DNA of 64,000 nucleotides. Source: Triatoma infestans (lineage: Eukaryota; Arthropoda; Insecta; Hemiptera; Reduviidae). The notes under the pieces are model-generated. The model had not been told where the DNA came from. It was given only the letters and a program-made list of their open reading frames with translations, and ran no database searches. A program made the position numbers and the translations under genes. This document shows positions 45,965 to 58,100 of this stretch, piece by piece (positions within the stretch are counted from its first letter, which is position 1; each line of letters starts with the position of its first letter). The stretch is from contig JAAEAF010006419.1 of NCBI GenBank assembly GCA_011037195.1, positions 1 to 64,000 of the forward strand, given 5' to 3'.

Positions 45965-47310
45965 AAGTCCTTGATTTCAATATACATATTATCAATCACT
46001 GATATATATCAGTATGACGTAATTTGTGTGTGTATGTGTATATCGTGTTTTATGACGGAATTTCGCAATATCCCTGATCATGATAGACATTAACTGACTT
46101 CAGGTTAATAAAAGGGGAAATCGGACGAACAGAAATTTTTCAAAAGTGGAAAAGACAGTATTAGATATTGCGGTTGGTGAAGTTAAAACTCGCGGTGAAT
46201 GTTTACAGATTTCAAAATCAGACAGACAAGGAACCATTTTGTTCAACAAGATGGAACTTTACGAAATGATTCATTCTTGTGAATCCAAGATTCGATATAA
46301 AAAAGGAAGGATTCTAAACAAATGAAAGATTTATCAGTTTACGATATTAATGAGCTGTAGTGGTATATTTCCTTAAAAGTAAATTTAAATAATTCATTAA
46401 CACAAATAGAAAAACAATGCACACTTAATTTAATATGGTTTAATATTGATATTCTTCAATGGAATGCATATTGTTTTCTTCATTACGACATAAAGTATAA
46501 ATCAAATTTTGAATGATAGTATATTTTGTGCCATGGTCATAAAATAAATCATTTTAACAATAAAATGACTACTACACAAGTCTGATGCAGCTATAAAAAA
46601 AACCAATGTATAATGAATGTTATTATTATTTATTATTGAAAATAATAACCTACAATTTAATTGCAATATGCAATTAAAATATTGTAAATTTAATTAAATT
46701 GACATGGACATAATCTTTAAAAAAAAAACAACATAATTTTTCGAGTAATTGTAACTCACAATATTTGAGGAAACAATCATAGATTAAAAAATGAAAAATA
46801 AATCATTTATTAGGGTTTATAATTAGGATTAGAAATCATCACTGTAAAATTGAATTTATAAAATCAATTTAGTAAATAAAAAAAAGTATCGAACATAGAC
46901 TGCTGCCCCGTTTGTATTTTCAACCACTACACACAAACACTAACTAAAGAAAAAGTAGACATTGATGACATATTAATCCTAAATGCAATTGTACCAACAT
47001 AACCGGTGTATTGTACTATTGCCGGATCTGTGATCTGCAAAATGTATGTTTATGTGTGTTTAAAGGAAAGGTTTAGGTCAAAATTCTATAACCAAAAGTA
47101 TCACACTACTTTTTAGTATGGTATCTAAATAAAAGCATAAAACCATTCAATAAGTAAAGAGACATAGAATTGTTCACAAAGACAAAGTGTACCTGAATAA
47201 GAATTACAAACTTTGACCAATCAAAACTGGCATCCTTGCCTTACTATTAGACCACTTTTCAATATAATATACTCAATTATTCATTCAAAACTAGCAAATC
47301 CTCTAGAAAG
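45571..47310. other. unassigned AT-rich sequence; (TA)n run
   Basis: A (TA)n run is at 45935-45961. Between about 46110 and 46325 one plus-strand frame is open for some 70 codons ('VEKTVLDIAVGEVKTRGECL...') and is richer in charged residues than random AT-rich text. I could not assign it, and no start, splice sites or neighbours support it as an exon. Confidence 0.4.
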
Positions 47311-47547
47311 GAAAGGGATTAGCTCAGTGGTTAGTGTACTGGACTTGCACGCGGAAGACCCGGGTTCGAGTCTAGCACTTAGATTTTTTCTTCCTAGGAT
47401 CTCCTGCACCTCACTCTCAGGTGATGAACAGTGTTGTCTGTCTGTAACGAGAGAACCCTGTCCGAAAGCCGGCAGTGCCCTGAGAAGGCTCCGGGCTCTA
47501 ATGAACATAGATGTTGACGCGCCTTAAATTAAAAAACAAAAAAATTT
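47311..47547 (+). mobile_element. tRNA-derived SINE
   Basis: A box in 'gggattagctcagtggttag', B box 'gttcgagtct' (47364-47373). The body has 'gagaaccctgtccgaaagcc' and the 3' end 'gttgacgcgccttaaatt' with an A-rich tail. It is the most complete copy in the window, about 235 bp. Confidence 0.88.
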
Positions 47548-48329
47548 CTTCACTTTAGAAATCTGCATTTTGGAAGAGCAGCTTCACTGATACGATTTCT
47601 GTTTCTCAGCATGTGAAACCATCGGAAATTAACTCCCAAATGGTTAAGATAACATGTGTGATTTTTGTGTTTTTAGGGAATAAGTGCACAGCGTCCTGAT
47701 AGATCTATTGTGCCCCCTTCCAAGCCTTCACAATGCAAACGGCAGTATTCGGGCAGTGTTATTTCGTAGCAAAAAACTCTTACTGCCCATCACTTAGGAG
47801 TCCATCAACTCTGTAATTGCTGCTAGGAAGTGAAAATCTAAGGCAGTTTTGCTGAACGCCAACCCGTGATCATCTTGTGGGAATTCAACGCGCAACCACT
47901 GTGGTAATGTCGTCCCTCAAAATGTGTAAGTTTAAATGAATCGTGCGAACTTCCAAAAGTGGATTGATCGTTCCAAAAGTAACTGAACAAATAATTATAT
48001 TTGGGGTGAACGGAACGAACAATCGAGATTTCAAACTCCTTCATTTCAATCTCGAATTCAAGAAGGTAGACGAATTTAGACAGAAGAAAAAATTCTGGTA
48101 TCCTAATGAAGCTAGTAGTTTGTAACCAGGAAGAAGTAATCTTACTCCAACATTTTGCCATCATCCTGCACTATCAACACTTAAAACGCGACTTTCTTTT
48201 ACACCAATTAAAACAATTTAATTAACAATTTCATTACAATTTAATTTTCATTAAAATTGCAATACTGTTTATTTGGGCTGGCCAATAAAAAAAGATGGTA
48301 GCTATACTTGTATACCTGAGAGGATTTGT
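47548..48329. other. unassigned sequence
   Basis: Overlapping open frames on both strands (108 codons minus at 47838-48164; 60 codons plus at 47943-48125) have no motif and no supporting context. A worn processed sequence is possible; nothing more can be said. Confidence 0.4.
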
Positions 48330-48515
48330 GCCAATAAAACTCGTACAGTTTAATTTAAATCCCAATGAGAGACCCCGCCAAAACCAATTTTTTTTCAGAT
48401 AAATGTTAAACAGAGTATCATTGTGTATAATTCATATAAGTATATATTCATCTGTGCAGAGATCATTGCATTTTAAAGCAAATCGTTGCCGAAATTTTCC
48501 AGAATTAAAAAAAAA
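48330..48515 (+). repeat. family A fragment
   Basis: Internal-unit text ending in an A run immediately before the next full head at 48522. No tail. Confidence 0.5.
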
Positions 48516-48521
48516 AAACTG

Positions 48522-49375
48522 CTGTGAAACACTCACACAACTTTCTCTTACTCCTGTTCTCAAATTATAATTGACATGTTTTACAGTTGTGTACCAAATT
48601 TAACGAAATTCGTCGAAAATTGAAAAAACATTTCAGTAAAAGCGCACTTCCAATTTACTAATTTTCTTGAAACTCCGAATTTTGGAGTCATCTATTTATT
48701 TCTAACTAATTTTGTTTTGATGATAGAATTGCAAAATCCACTATGATAGCAATTTAGAGGAAGCAGTAAACCCACCACTCCTTCAAAAGTGCCCTTAAAT
48801 GAATTTTCCCAGAGAAATGTAAATAAAAGATGTAGAAGTTTCAGGAAAATCATCGGAACCATTTTTGAGAAAATCGGGAAAAGTGAAGAAATCATGTAGT
48901 AAAGTGTTAAAAATAAACGCACTTCCGGTTATCCGATTTTTTTTTCAAATTCGGAATTTCAACAACATATTTAATTCTAATTAACATTATTTAGATGGCA
49001 GAATTTGTCTAATAAACTGAAATATCACTTTAGATGAAAAGCTAACCCCACCCCTCCGCCGGAAGTGCCCTTAAATGAATTTCTCCGGAGAAATATTTCA
49101 AATGTAGCTCTTTGTATATGTATTTGTATACCAAGTTTAAAGAAAATTTTTAAAGAAAACGTACTGTGATACCTAAACGGAATATCAAGTGTCAACTTTC
49201 TACGGTTTTTCATTTTTGAGCTAGACTGTTCACATACATACACACACACCATTTTCTGAAAACCACTTTTTTGGACTTAGGGGACCTCAAAACGGATATT
49301 TCCGGTGAAAACTCGATATCGAAAATTTGACACGATTACAATACTTCCTCTTACTAGGAGTAAGAGGAAGTAAAA
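48522..49375 (+). repeat. family A reference copy
   Basis: The most complete copy. Head 'gtgaaacactcacacaactt' with 'tctcttactcc'. Unit 1 starts at the 'cacttcc' near 48645 and unit 2 at the 'cacttccggtt' near 48920, about 275 bp apart. Then 'gtgatacctaaacggaatat', a short CA run, 'acctcaaaacggatatttcc', 'actcgatatcgaaaatttga', and the tail 'acttcctcttactaggagta' continuing 'agaggaagt'. The tail is a perfect hairpin, and its last arm is the inverse of the head motif. About 850 bp, no open frame. Confidence 0.8.
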
Positions 49376-49700
49376 AAACCAACAACTTAATCTTTCGGTT
49401 AATCGGTTATCTTCAAATTTAGAATTCTATCAATGCTACTAATGCATATTGATATTACTTAGGTAGTAAAAATCAGACATTTTACTAACCTACATTTATT
49501 AGAGGAAATGAGATAAACAAAAACAAAAAAATCAATTTTCTCGGGATGATATTTAAAAAAAGTAAAAAGTGATATGTGTGTTGATAAAATGAAGTTTAAT
49601 GAAAATTGTTTCATCCATTTTCGAGAAATTCGCAAAAAACAGAAAAAATAAGCAACAGCAAATTTGCATTTCCGGTTTTAATGGATTTTACACGAAACGT
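49376..49700 (+). repeat. family A fragment
   Basis: Diverged internal unit following the tail of the previous copy ('atcaattttctcgggatgat', 'catccattttcgagaaattc'). Confidence 0.5.
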
Positions 49701-51089
49701 AATCATTTGTCACATATTTATTGAAAATAAATGATACACGAAAAACTATATACATATAAAATGTGAAACATATAATTCAGAACTCCTTACACTAAAAATA
49801 TGTTCAAGATAATTAAATGTCATAATATAAAAATAATTTTAAGCAACATTCTTAGATAACTAATGTTTAAATTAAGAAATAATATAGTCAACAGTAAAAA
49901 CATTTTCATGTTTTTAATACTTGTTTCTTATTTACATAAAAATAATCACACAATTTCTAAATAAAACATAAAATAAATCACCTTTGAATGCGTGATATTT
50001 AATTTATTTACTTTATCGTTTTATATGTTTTACATAGAAATATAAGACAAAAACATCATGTAAGTTGTACATCTTTCGTGTTCAAACATTTAACACATCA
50101 CACTAACTGAACGATGGACAGATCGCATGAAACATGATCGTGTAAGTTAGGGGGATAATTAGAACAACGCAATGATGTAAATATAAGAAATAAAAAAAAA
50201 AGAAAGAAATAAGCTATAACTTAGTGTGAAATGTTGTTATGCACGATATTTATTCATTGATCAAGTGTCATATTTGTAAATCCGTGAGTTAATAACCACG
50301 GCCATGAATGGTAGTTCTACCTTTAGAATAAATGAATAGATTATTATTAATTACTTAACTGTTATAATATAAGTTAATTTTTATCGTTTCAAATAGTATT
50401 TTATTATCAATAGATGTGGATAATTACTTTCTTTAACTTCTGTTAAAAAGCAGTATTGTGCGATGGATGCAAGAAACATAAAAAATATATTAATTTATAA
50501 ATAAATCAAAATTAAGAAAAAGATTGACATTCCCTTGCAAAAGGACAAGCCCAGGTATAACAAGTCCAGTTACTGGTACGGTTCAAGAACAATTATGGCA
50601 TTGTACTACCCCTTCTCCTCAAAGCGGAGGAATTGAAGAAACAAAGAGAAAAGATATTTTAAGGACAGACGTGCTAGAAATCAAGGTGGAAACATCGGAG
50701 CTATAATACCAGTATTAAATTATATGAAATTGTATAAGCATTTATTTGATATTCAAAGTACTCAATTTCTCTTAAAGATAATATATTTAATTTAATCTAC
50801 CAATGTGTTCTTAATATTCTTATACTGCTATATTTTCCTCAAACATACAAGCTCTTTCAGGAAAACGCTCGTGCTACCTCCTACAAACACAATATCACTA
50901 CAAAACATTACAATTGCAATCGTGTACAATTTTTTTATATTGAATTTTTGCTGAATATATACAATTTGGGGACCGCAAAATGGGGCCACACTTTGATTAT
51001 GAAAAATGTTTTTTAGAAATTGGTGTGTGTGAGTGTGTGTGTTTAGAAAACTCAAAACGGAAAAGAAATTGTTGGAAATGTGAATTTGA
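49701..51089. other. unassigned AT-rich sequence
   Basis: Nothing recognised. The small open frame at 50524-50706 has no motif or context. Confidence 0.5.
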
Positions 51090-51500
51090 TACTGCCTAAC
51101 AATACGTTATTTGTCAAAATCGGTCAACGGAAGTACTATTTTTTTTAGATTTTTTAGAGAGGCAAAGTTAGACTTTTCTCTAAAACCCCCAATTCCGTTT
51201 ATTGAAGGCTACAATAATTATTTAAGGGATGACGCATGCGGCCCCAGACGCGATTTTTTGTATAACTTTATATTATCAAATGCGTGTTGGTTTCTAAACG
51301 GAATATTAAGTTTCAGCTTTCTAAATTTTCGTTATTAGAGATATTTTGTTCATAAACATTGCCACATACATACACACAACATTCACACACACACACACAA
51401 ACACCGTTCGCTAAAATAGGTTTTTTCGTAATTAGTGGACTCGAAACATGTATTTCCGGTGAAAATACAATTTAGAATATTTAACAAGATCGCTTATATA
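51090..51500 (+). repeat. family A fragment (tail half)
   Basis: 'gtttctaaacggaatattaa', a CA-rich run at 51362-51400 and 'acatgtatttccggtgaaaa' mark it. The end is decayed. Confidence 0.55.
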
Positions 51501-53579
51501 TTTTATATGAACTAAATTAATATCAAATATGTTTACTTTTTTAAAATTCATTTCAACCTAACTTCTTTCCCAGCTTGAAGAAACATTATTCCCACATGTA
51601 ATTATGTCAAACATGTCCCATCAATGTGAGATATTGCTCAGCTAGTTTCTTTCTTTTTAATTCATTGTCTGGATTATATGTCCCTGATCATCCATCCAAG
51701 CAAGTCTTCTTCATTGTCCTGGTTTTCATTGAAATATCACCTGGTTTATATTTAAATAAATAAATAGTCTAAGCCCTCATTTTTCATTCGGTTTGTTTAT
51801 TATTGCTCAACATATCCATATTTCCTAACAATTTGTCAGAAATCTGAGGATATAAAGATTTAAACATTAATGTAGGGTAGTAAATATAGTAAATAAAATG
51901 TTCAAGAACATAAATTTGATTAGTGCAAAATTATTTATTTATGTTGACTAATAATTCAACTTATTGGTAGTTAATAATGTTTGAAAAACGAATTCAGCAC
52001 CGTTGGCCGGAAGCACCTATTTTTTTTCTTATAACCAATCTCTGTAAAATAAAACTTGAGAATTCGTATCAAAATTGTCAATTGAAACTTTACAGTATGG
52101 GCGATTAATCTTATTGGAAACAAGTCCCAAAATATTGGTTTTTCCCTCTTTATAGTGAATTAACATTAATTATTGTTCCCCCAGTAACTAAACTGCCTTA
52201 CATTGGTGAAAGTCACCCGCCATCTAGGGCTTTACTTAGATTGAAGTCTTACTTCGAAACTTCATATACAACTTAAGCAGATAGGCATTTTATACAATGA
52301 TTTCTATACTAATCTGTATGAATTGAAACCAACAAAATAAAAAGCAAACTACGATCCAAACAAAGATTCAAAAATACTAATTTATACAAGCATTTTATAC
52401 AAGCCTATTTTCGCTGATGTTATACAACTACTAGGTTCAGAAAAACGTTCAAACCTCCAAATAATTCAATTTCTATAATCCAAAATCCTCCAAAGCTATC
52501 ATTGTAAAACGCTCCTTTTTTTTACGTCCCCACCAAACGGTACATACTGACATTAATGTACCTTTAATTTTATCCAGCTCACAAAAAACCCAATGTTAGA
52601 AATTCTATATTAATGTAGAATTACACACAAATCCTTTAGTTTAACACCTGTCATTTTAAAATTCTTTCTGATAATTCTTCTAGAGATCATTTGGTCACAA
52701 TTTTTTTGGAAAGTGACGCAGGAGACTTAGAATTTTCTCTTTTCTCTGAAGTATTATTTCAGTGCACACGCATAATACATATATACATATGTTACCAGCA
52801 AAGAATGAAATTCAGACAAAGTGTGCAATTCATCCCGGACGAGCCTCCATTTATTTTATTACATGCCCATTTCAAAATATATTTTAATAGTAATCATTTA
52901 AACGCTAAATTATTTAACTTAAAGTACCAGAACTATTGAAATACCATTTGGAAAAACCATGATTTATAACACTGAAACACTACAATAGAATTTCCCCAAA
53001 TTAACAAATGAATAATAGGAATATTTAAAAGAAAATTTTTCAAATACACAAAATTTATCATAAGAAATATAATCTGGTATCTGAGTATAAACCATGCACA
53101 ATATTAATCTGGTATCTGAGAATAAACCACGCATGGTATTTTATGAAATGCCTAGGCATTCTAAAGAATTTCATACTTTGCTGGTAACATATATATATAT
53201 ATATATAAATATGTATATGATTTAGTTTTATTTTGAAGATGGGAAGAAATACGTATTTATGACTTAATAATTTCATTCTATAATTTTTGTAGTTTTACAA
53301 CAATTTTGATATGTCAATCTTAAAAGTATCAATTTTCAAATATCTACCGTCAAATTCTCTTAAATCCTGAATTTAGGACATAACTCCGAATTCTATAAAT
53401 TAAAACCGTCCGTTCCATTTTTGTTTATAGCTAATTAATGTATTATATGCCAATAATACAATTAATATCACTGTTCTATTAATTTATATAAAAATCTTGT
53501 AACAAATACTCATACCACGTTTTTTTTATTGCAATCTACACAGTTACAAATGACATTTTTTCTCCATACTTATTATTAG
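51501..53579. other. unassigned AT-rich sequence
   Basis: No gene or repeat boundary recognised in 2 kb. 'gttaccagcaaagaatgaaa' (52791) recurs inverted as 'tttcatactttgctggtaac' (53169), a loose inverted pair of short segments about 400 bp apart. Confidence 0.45.
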
Positions 53580-53583
53580 TTGT

Positions 53584-54203
53584 TGTAACAACAGTTCTCC
53601 GCCCGGCCACCAGGTTTGCACCAAGTGGACCGTTCACTAGGGAGGCACACCCCCACTACACTAGGACTCTCCTACTCCACTACAGAGGGGAGAACTTTCA
53701 CCGGCTAGACCCGCCTACTGGACACCATCCCTACCACCTCAGAATCGTATATAAGGGGCCATCCACGACCAGAATAATCAGGGAGAGAGAGAAGTACTCA
53801 GCGATTAGAAACTCTTCTAATAGTTTTGGCGCTAGCTAGGCAGGCCCTTAACTAACTTCTCAGAGCACCTGCGCTAGGCAAGAGAGCCAGGCCGTTTACT
53901 CATCCAGCGATCACCGTTTCAAGACATCTGCGCTAGGCAGGAGAGCCAGGCCGTTTGTTCGTACAACGATCACCGATAAGTAGTGTGCGCTAGGCAAGAG
54001 GGCCAGGCCACTCTACTCGACGAGCGACGATTGACAATCTGTGTCACTCCCTGAGCGAACAGATTGGTCATAGCAACCATTTACTGTATATGCTTTTCAG
54101 AATATATGTAACATTTTGACATTTACTGGGTGTATTTTATTTGCAGAATCACGAATCCTAGTTCCCCACACCCCCGGGATAGTTATTCTGGGAGTGTGTT
54201 ATA
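53584..54203 (+). repeat. 5' LTR
   Basis: 620 bp, starting TGTAACAACAG and ending TGTGTTATA. It contains a TATA box (53748) and three diverged 57-59-bp direct repeats beginning 'gcgctaggca' at 53871, 53930 and 53987. It lacks a ~14-bp segment ('actaagtgtgcttt') present in the 3' LTR. Confidence 0.97.
53748..53756 (+). promoter_or_regulatory. LTR TATA box
   Basis: TATATAAGG, 164 bp into the LTR, is the likely core promoter for the element's genomic RNA. The 3' LTR has the same motif. Confidence 0.7.
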
Positions 54204-54209
54204 AAAGAA

Positions 54210-55144
54210 ATGGCGCCCAAACGTGCAGCACGAGCTCTAGAACGACCATCGACGGAGCGACAGCCCAGCCCCGAATTAGGAGACATAAGCATGCAGCTCA
54301 CCCCAGAGATGTTGCAGCAGCTGATACGAGGCATCAATCAAGACAGGCAGACCCAGCAGTCTGGCCTAATGATTGGGTGTACCGCACGCTACGGAGGAAA
54401 ACCAGGAGAGGACCTGGATTTCTTCATCTCCGCAGCAGAGACGTACAAGGAAGCAGCCCGAGTGAGTGACAACCACGCATTAGCCGCACTGCCCATGCTA
54501 CTCACAGACGTTGCAGGAACTTGGTGGCTCGGAGAGAAGGAAACCACCACAACATGGCCTGACGCCATACAGCAGCTGAGGCGAACTTTTGGACCTAGGA
54601 AGTCCAACGATCAGCTGTACCGAGAGTTTTTCAACACGCCGCAGGACAACAAGACCAGCACGGACCATTTGTCTGCAGCAAGCGAGCAATACTTGCTCAA
54701 ATCACCCCGGCTCTGGACATCCATGTTCAGCTGGACATGACCTATGCGGTACTCCATCCCAGGTTAAGAACCCGCATCAGGAGGGAAACTGTCGATACCT
54801 TCTGGGCACTCGTGCAAGAGGCCAGACGTATCGAGCAGTATGAGGACCCAGCACTAGCAGCAAAGAAGCCAAACGAGAGGACAGGTGGCACTACCAGGTG
54901 TGACTACTGTGGCATCAGAGGCCACTAGCAGAAGGACTGCAGGAAGGCAAAGGCAGCCCACCCGCACAAGCAGCAGCCTACAGCACAGGCGGCCTACAGT
55001 TGTTTTGGTTGCAACAGACCGGGAGTATACAGGAGGAACTGCCCGGACTGCAACCAAACGAAGACGCAGCAAGAAAGAACAGGCTCTTTCTGTGCTGCCC
55101 ACATACGGATCCGCACCCGGCAGAGGCCAGCACTCAGCTTTGCC
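54210..55144 (+). pseudogene. gag (broken by frameshift and in-frame TAG)
   Basis: The ATG at 54210 opens 176 codons: a basic N-terminus, then a capsid-like region with 'ARYGGKPGEDLDFFI' and 'WPDAIQQLRRTFGPRKSNDQ'. A -1 type shift near the C run at 54705-54715 moves the reading frame. The capsid end then continues ('YAVLHPRLRTRIRRETVDTF') to a CX2CX4HX4C zinc knuckle 'CDYCGIRGH' whose next codon is TAG (54926-54928). After the TAG the same frame goes on through a second Cys motif ('CFGCNRPGVYRRNC', Val in place of His) directly into protease, with no separate pol start. Gag packages the element RNA. Whether the TAG is a mutation or a readthrough stop cannot be decided from one copy. Confidence 0.9.
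54211..54223 (+). promoter_or_regulatory. primer-binding site, tRNA-Lys type
   Basis: TGGCGCCCAAACG starts 7 bp after the LTR. TGGCGCCCAA is complementary to the 3' end of an insect lysine tRNA (ending ...TTGGGCGCCA). The site overlaps the gag ATG at 54210. Confidence 0.75.
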
Positions 55145-58100
55145 GTGTGGAACCTAGAGGGCACTGGCTTTGTAGACACAGGAGCCAAGACCAGTATAGG
55201 CAGCCACCAGCTGCAGACCCTGCTAGAAGAACGAGGACATCCCCTCACCCTAACAACTGCTACAGTGACGCTAGCAGAGGGAGAAGAAACAACGCAGCAG
55301 GTTGCACAGACGCAACTGCCAGTCAAACTGAAGGGAAGGACAATCCCGACCAGTTTCACATTCTTCCCGGGAGCCCGGAACACCCAGACGTTGCTCGGAA
55401 TAGACTTCATTGAGGACGCTGGACTTATATTGGATTTTGGAGAACACAGGTGGAGGGTTCATGACAACCCCACACTCTACCCATTCACCAGAAAGGACAA
55501 GCCAGCACCACCACAGTTACAGATGGACACTGTGACTATGACACCGCAGCCAGCACTACTCAGCCCACTGCCGCTGACTCCAGTAAAAGGAGACACACAA
55601 GTTCCTAGGGAAACCCAGAACACGGTTGTGAAGGTACCACAACCCACATCAGGAAGAATACAGATGGACACTGTGACTATGACACCGCAGCCAGCACTAC
55701 TCAGCCCACTGCCGCTGACTCCAGTGAAAGGAGACACACGAGTTTATAGAGAAACTCAGAACACGGTTGTGAAGGTACCACAACCCACATCAGAAAGGAT
55801 CAGCCCACCGCCGCTGACTCCAGGAGCAGAAGACACACGAGTTTATGGAACAACTCAGGAAGCGATTGTGCAGACGCCACAATTCAGGACAACCATGGTC
55901 AGCCCGCTACCACCCACACCAACAAGAACGCTAGTAGAGATGGAAGCTACCGAAGAGGCCATACTCGGAGGCTATGGACCCTCACCACCGGTACAACAGG
56001 ACACCACCAGGGGTAGGTGGATAATACACCGTTGCGAGCCCACCGAAAGGACTCACCACACGCCCACCAGGCATAGCCATCTAGACTTCCATAGGGTATG
56101 GGCGGATGACACCCTATGGCCATCGGAGGAGCAACTACAGCTTTTCACCATAGACGTGGAGCTTAGAAAAGACGAAGGCACCCGGCTCACCCGAGCACAA
56201 CAGGAGCAGGCTAATGAGATACTTGCTGCTCACGAGGACGTGTTTGGAATTCCTACAGAGCCTACGCCACACGCAGAACACAGGATAGACACCGGAGAGG
56301 CATCACCTATAGCAGCACCGCCATACCGGCTATCACCTAGCAGACGTCACATCTTGGAACAGGAGATTTCCCAGATGCTGGACGGACGGATCATCGAGCC
56401 CTGCGACAGTGAATGGACCTCACCTGTCGTCATGGTGCCCAAGAAGGACAACACGTACAGGCTATGCATTGACTACAGGAAGTTGAATGCAGTCACTAAA
56501 GCAGATCATTATCCACTGCCACGGATAGATGACATCTTGCACACTGCTAAAGGGACGCAGTATATGAGCACGCTAGACCTCAGAGCAGGGTACTGGCAGA
56601 TCAAGGTGAAACTAGAGGATCGAGATAAAACCTGTTTCATCACACCTTTTGGAACCTACCGGTTTAACAGAATGCCATTCGGCTTACGCAACGCACCAGC
56701 CACCTTTCAGAGACTTATGGACAAGTTTCGAACTGGACTCAGCCACATCACACTGCTAGTCTACCTAGACGACCTAATAGTGCTCTCACCAGGCTACGAG
56801 GAGCATCTATCAGACCTACAAGAGGTATTTCAGCATCTAGAGAAGTACAAGCTGAAGGCCAACCGGCCCAAATGCCACTTCTGCTGCGAACGAATCAAGT
56901 ACCTAGGCCACGTGATTACGCCTAGAGGATTCACCCCCGATCCAGAGAAGATCGAAGCTATACTCAAGAGACCCGCACCGAGGAACGTAAAGGAACTTAA
57001 GAGTTTCCTTCAGACCTGCTCGTGGTACCGACGATTCATCCCAGACTTTGCCAAGATCGCTCGACCGATGACCTTGCTCACCAGGAAAGCCGCCACATGG
57101 ACATGGACCACCGACCAAGCAGATGGATTTGACCAGCTAAAGAAACTACTGACGTCAGCACCCATCCTCCAGCCTGCCGATGAGACTCGCCCCTTCACTA
57201 TCAAAACCGACGCTAGTGCTTATGCTATTGGAGCAGTCTTAGTCCAGGGGGAGAAAGAAGAAGAACATCCCGTGGAGTACGCCAGCCGCCTGCTTACAGC
57301 GCCTGAGAGAAACTACACGACGACCGAACGAGAAGCACGCGCCTTAGTATGGGCAGTCTTCAAGTTCAGAGGATATATCGAGGCCAGCCCCACGTTGATA
57401 GTCACAGACCACCAACCACTACAGTGGCTGATGACCCTGAAATCACCTACAGGCCGACTCGCCCGTTGGGCCCTGCAATTACAACCCTACGTATTTCAGA
57501 TCAAATACACACCCGGAAGGAGCAACGCAGTGGCCGACACGTTATCAAGGCCCCCTGAAGAAGAGAATTACGCAGTCTGTACCCTCACTATAGACATGCC
57601 GAGGAGAAGCGCTACGGAGATCCGGGAAGAACAGTCCAAGGATCCCGAGCTGAAGAAAATACTAGACGCCTTCACCGATCCAGAGCAAGATGGTGAAGCA
57701 GCTAGATGGTCCGCCAGAGGTTATCTAATATCGAATGGTTGCCTTTACAGATACGCCTCCGACGAGGAGGTGGACAACGCACAGCTAGCTGTTCCAGTAC
57801 ACGAACGAGTAGCTATACTAAAGGAGTACCACGATGCGCCCACAGCAGGACATAACGGTATTCACAAGACCTACCAGAGGATAATTCAGCATTATTACTG
57901 GCCAGGAATGCGACACAGCATTGAAGAGTATATACGAGCTTGCACGACATGCCAGAGGTACAAGGCATCCAACTTGAAGCCCGCAGGACTACTCAGGACC
58001 CCACCAATGAACCAGCGATTCGAAGTCATCGCCGTAGACTTATTCGGTCCCTTACCCGAATCAGTCGAAAGGTACAAGTGGATATTAGTCATCGAGGACA

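Noticed and set aside
47311..47385. tRNA-like heads with A and B boxes (also at 16853, 35021 and 33468)
   Set aside because: They are fused to a shared non-tRNA body and simple tail and occur in several copies, so they are SINE heads and not functional tRNA genes.
47838..48164. 108-codon minus-strand open frame as a host gene
   Set aside because: No recognisable motif, overlapped by an equally open plus-strand frame, and no splice or promoter context.
48522..49375. Family A as a Helitron (3' hairpin with CTAG)
   Set aside because: The CTAG is in the hairpin loop and not after it, and the ends are inverted repeats of each other, unlike Helitron termini.
53169..53200. (TA)n and other simple repeats as CRISPR-like arrays
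   Set aside because: Simple microsatellites with no spacer-repeat structure; no CRISPR array anywhere in the window.
54700..54720. Programmed -1 frameshift in gag
   Set aside because: It is mid-capsid and not at a gag-pol border, and there is no canonical slippery heptamer; an indel in a C run is simpler.
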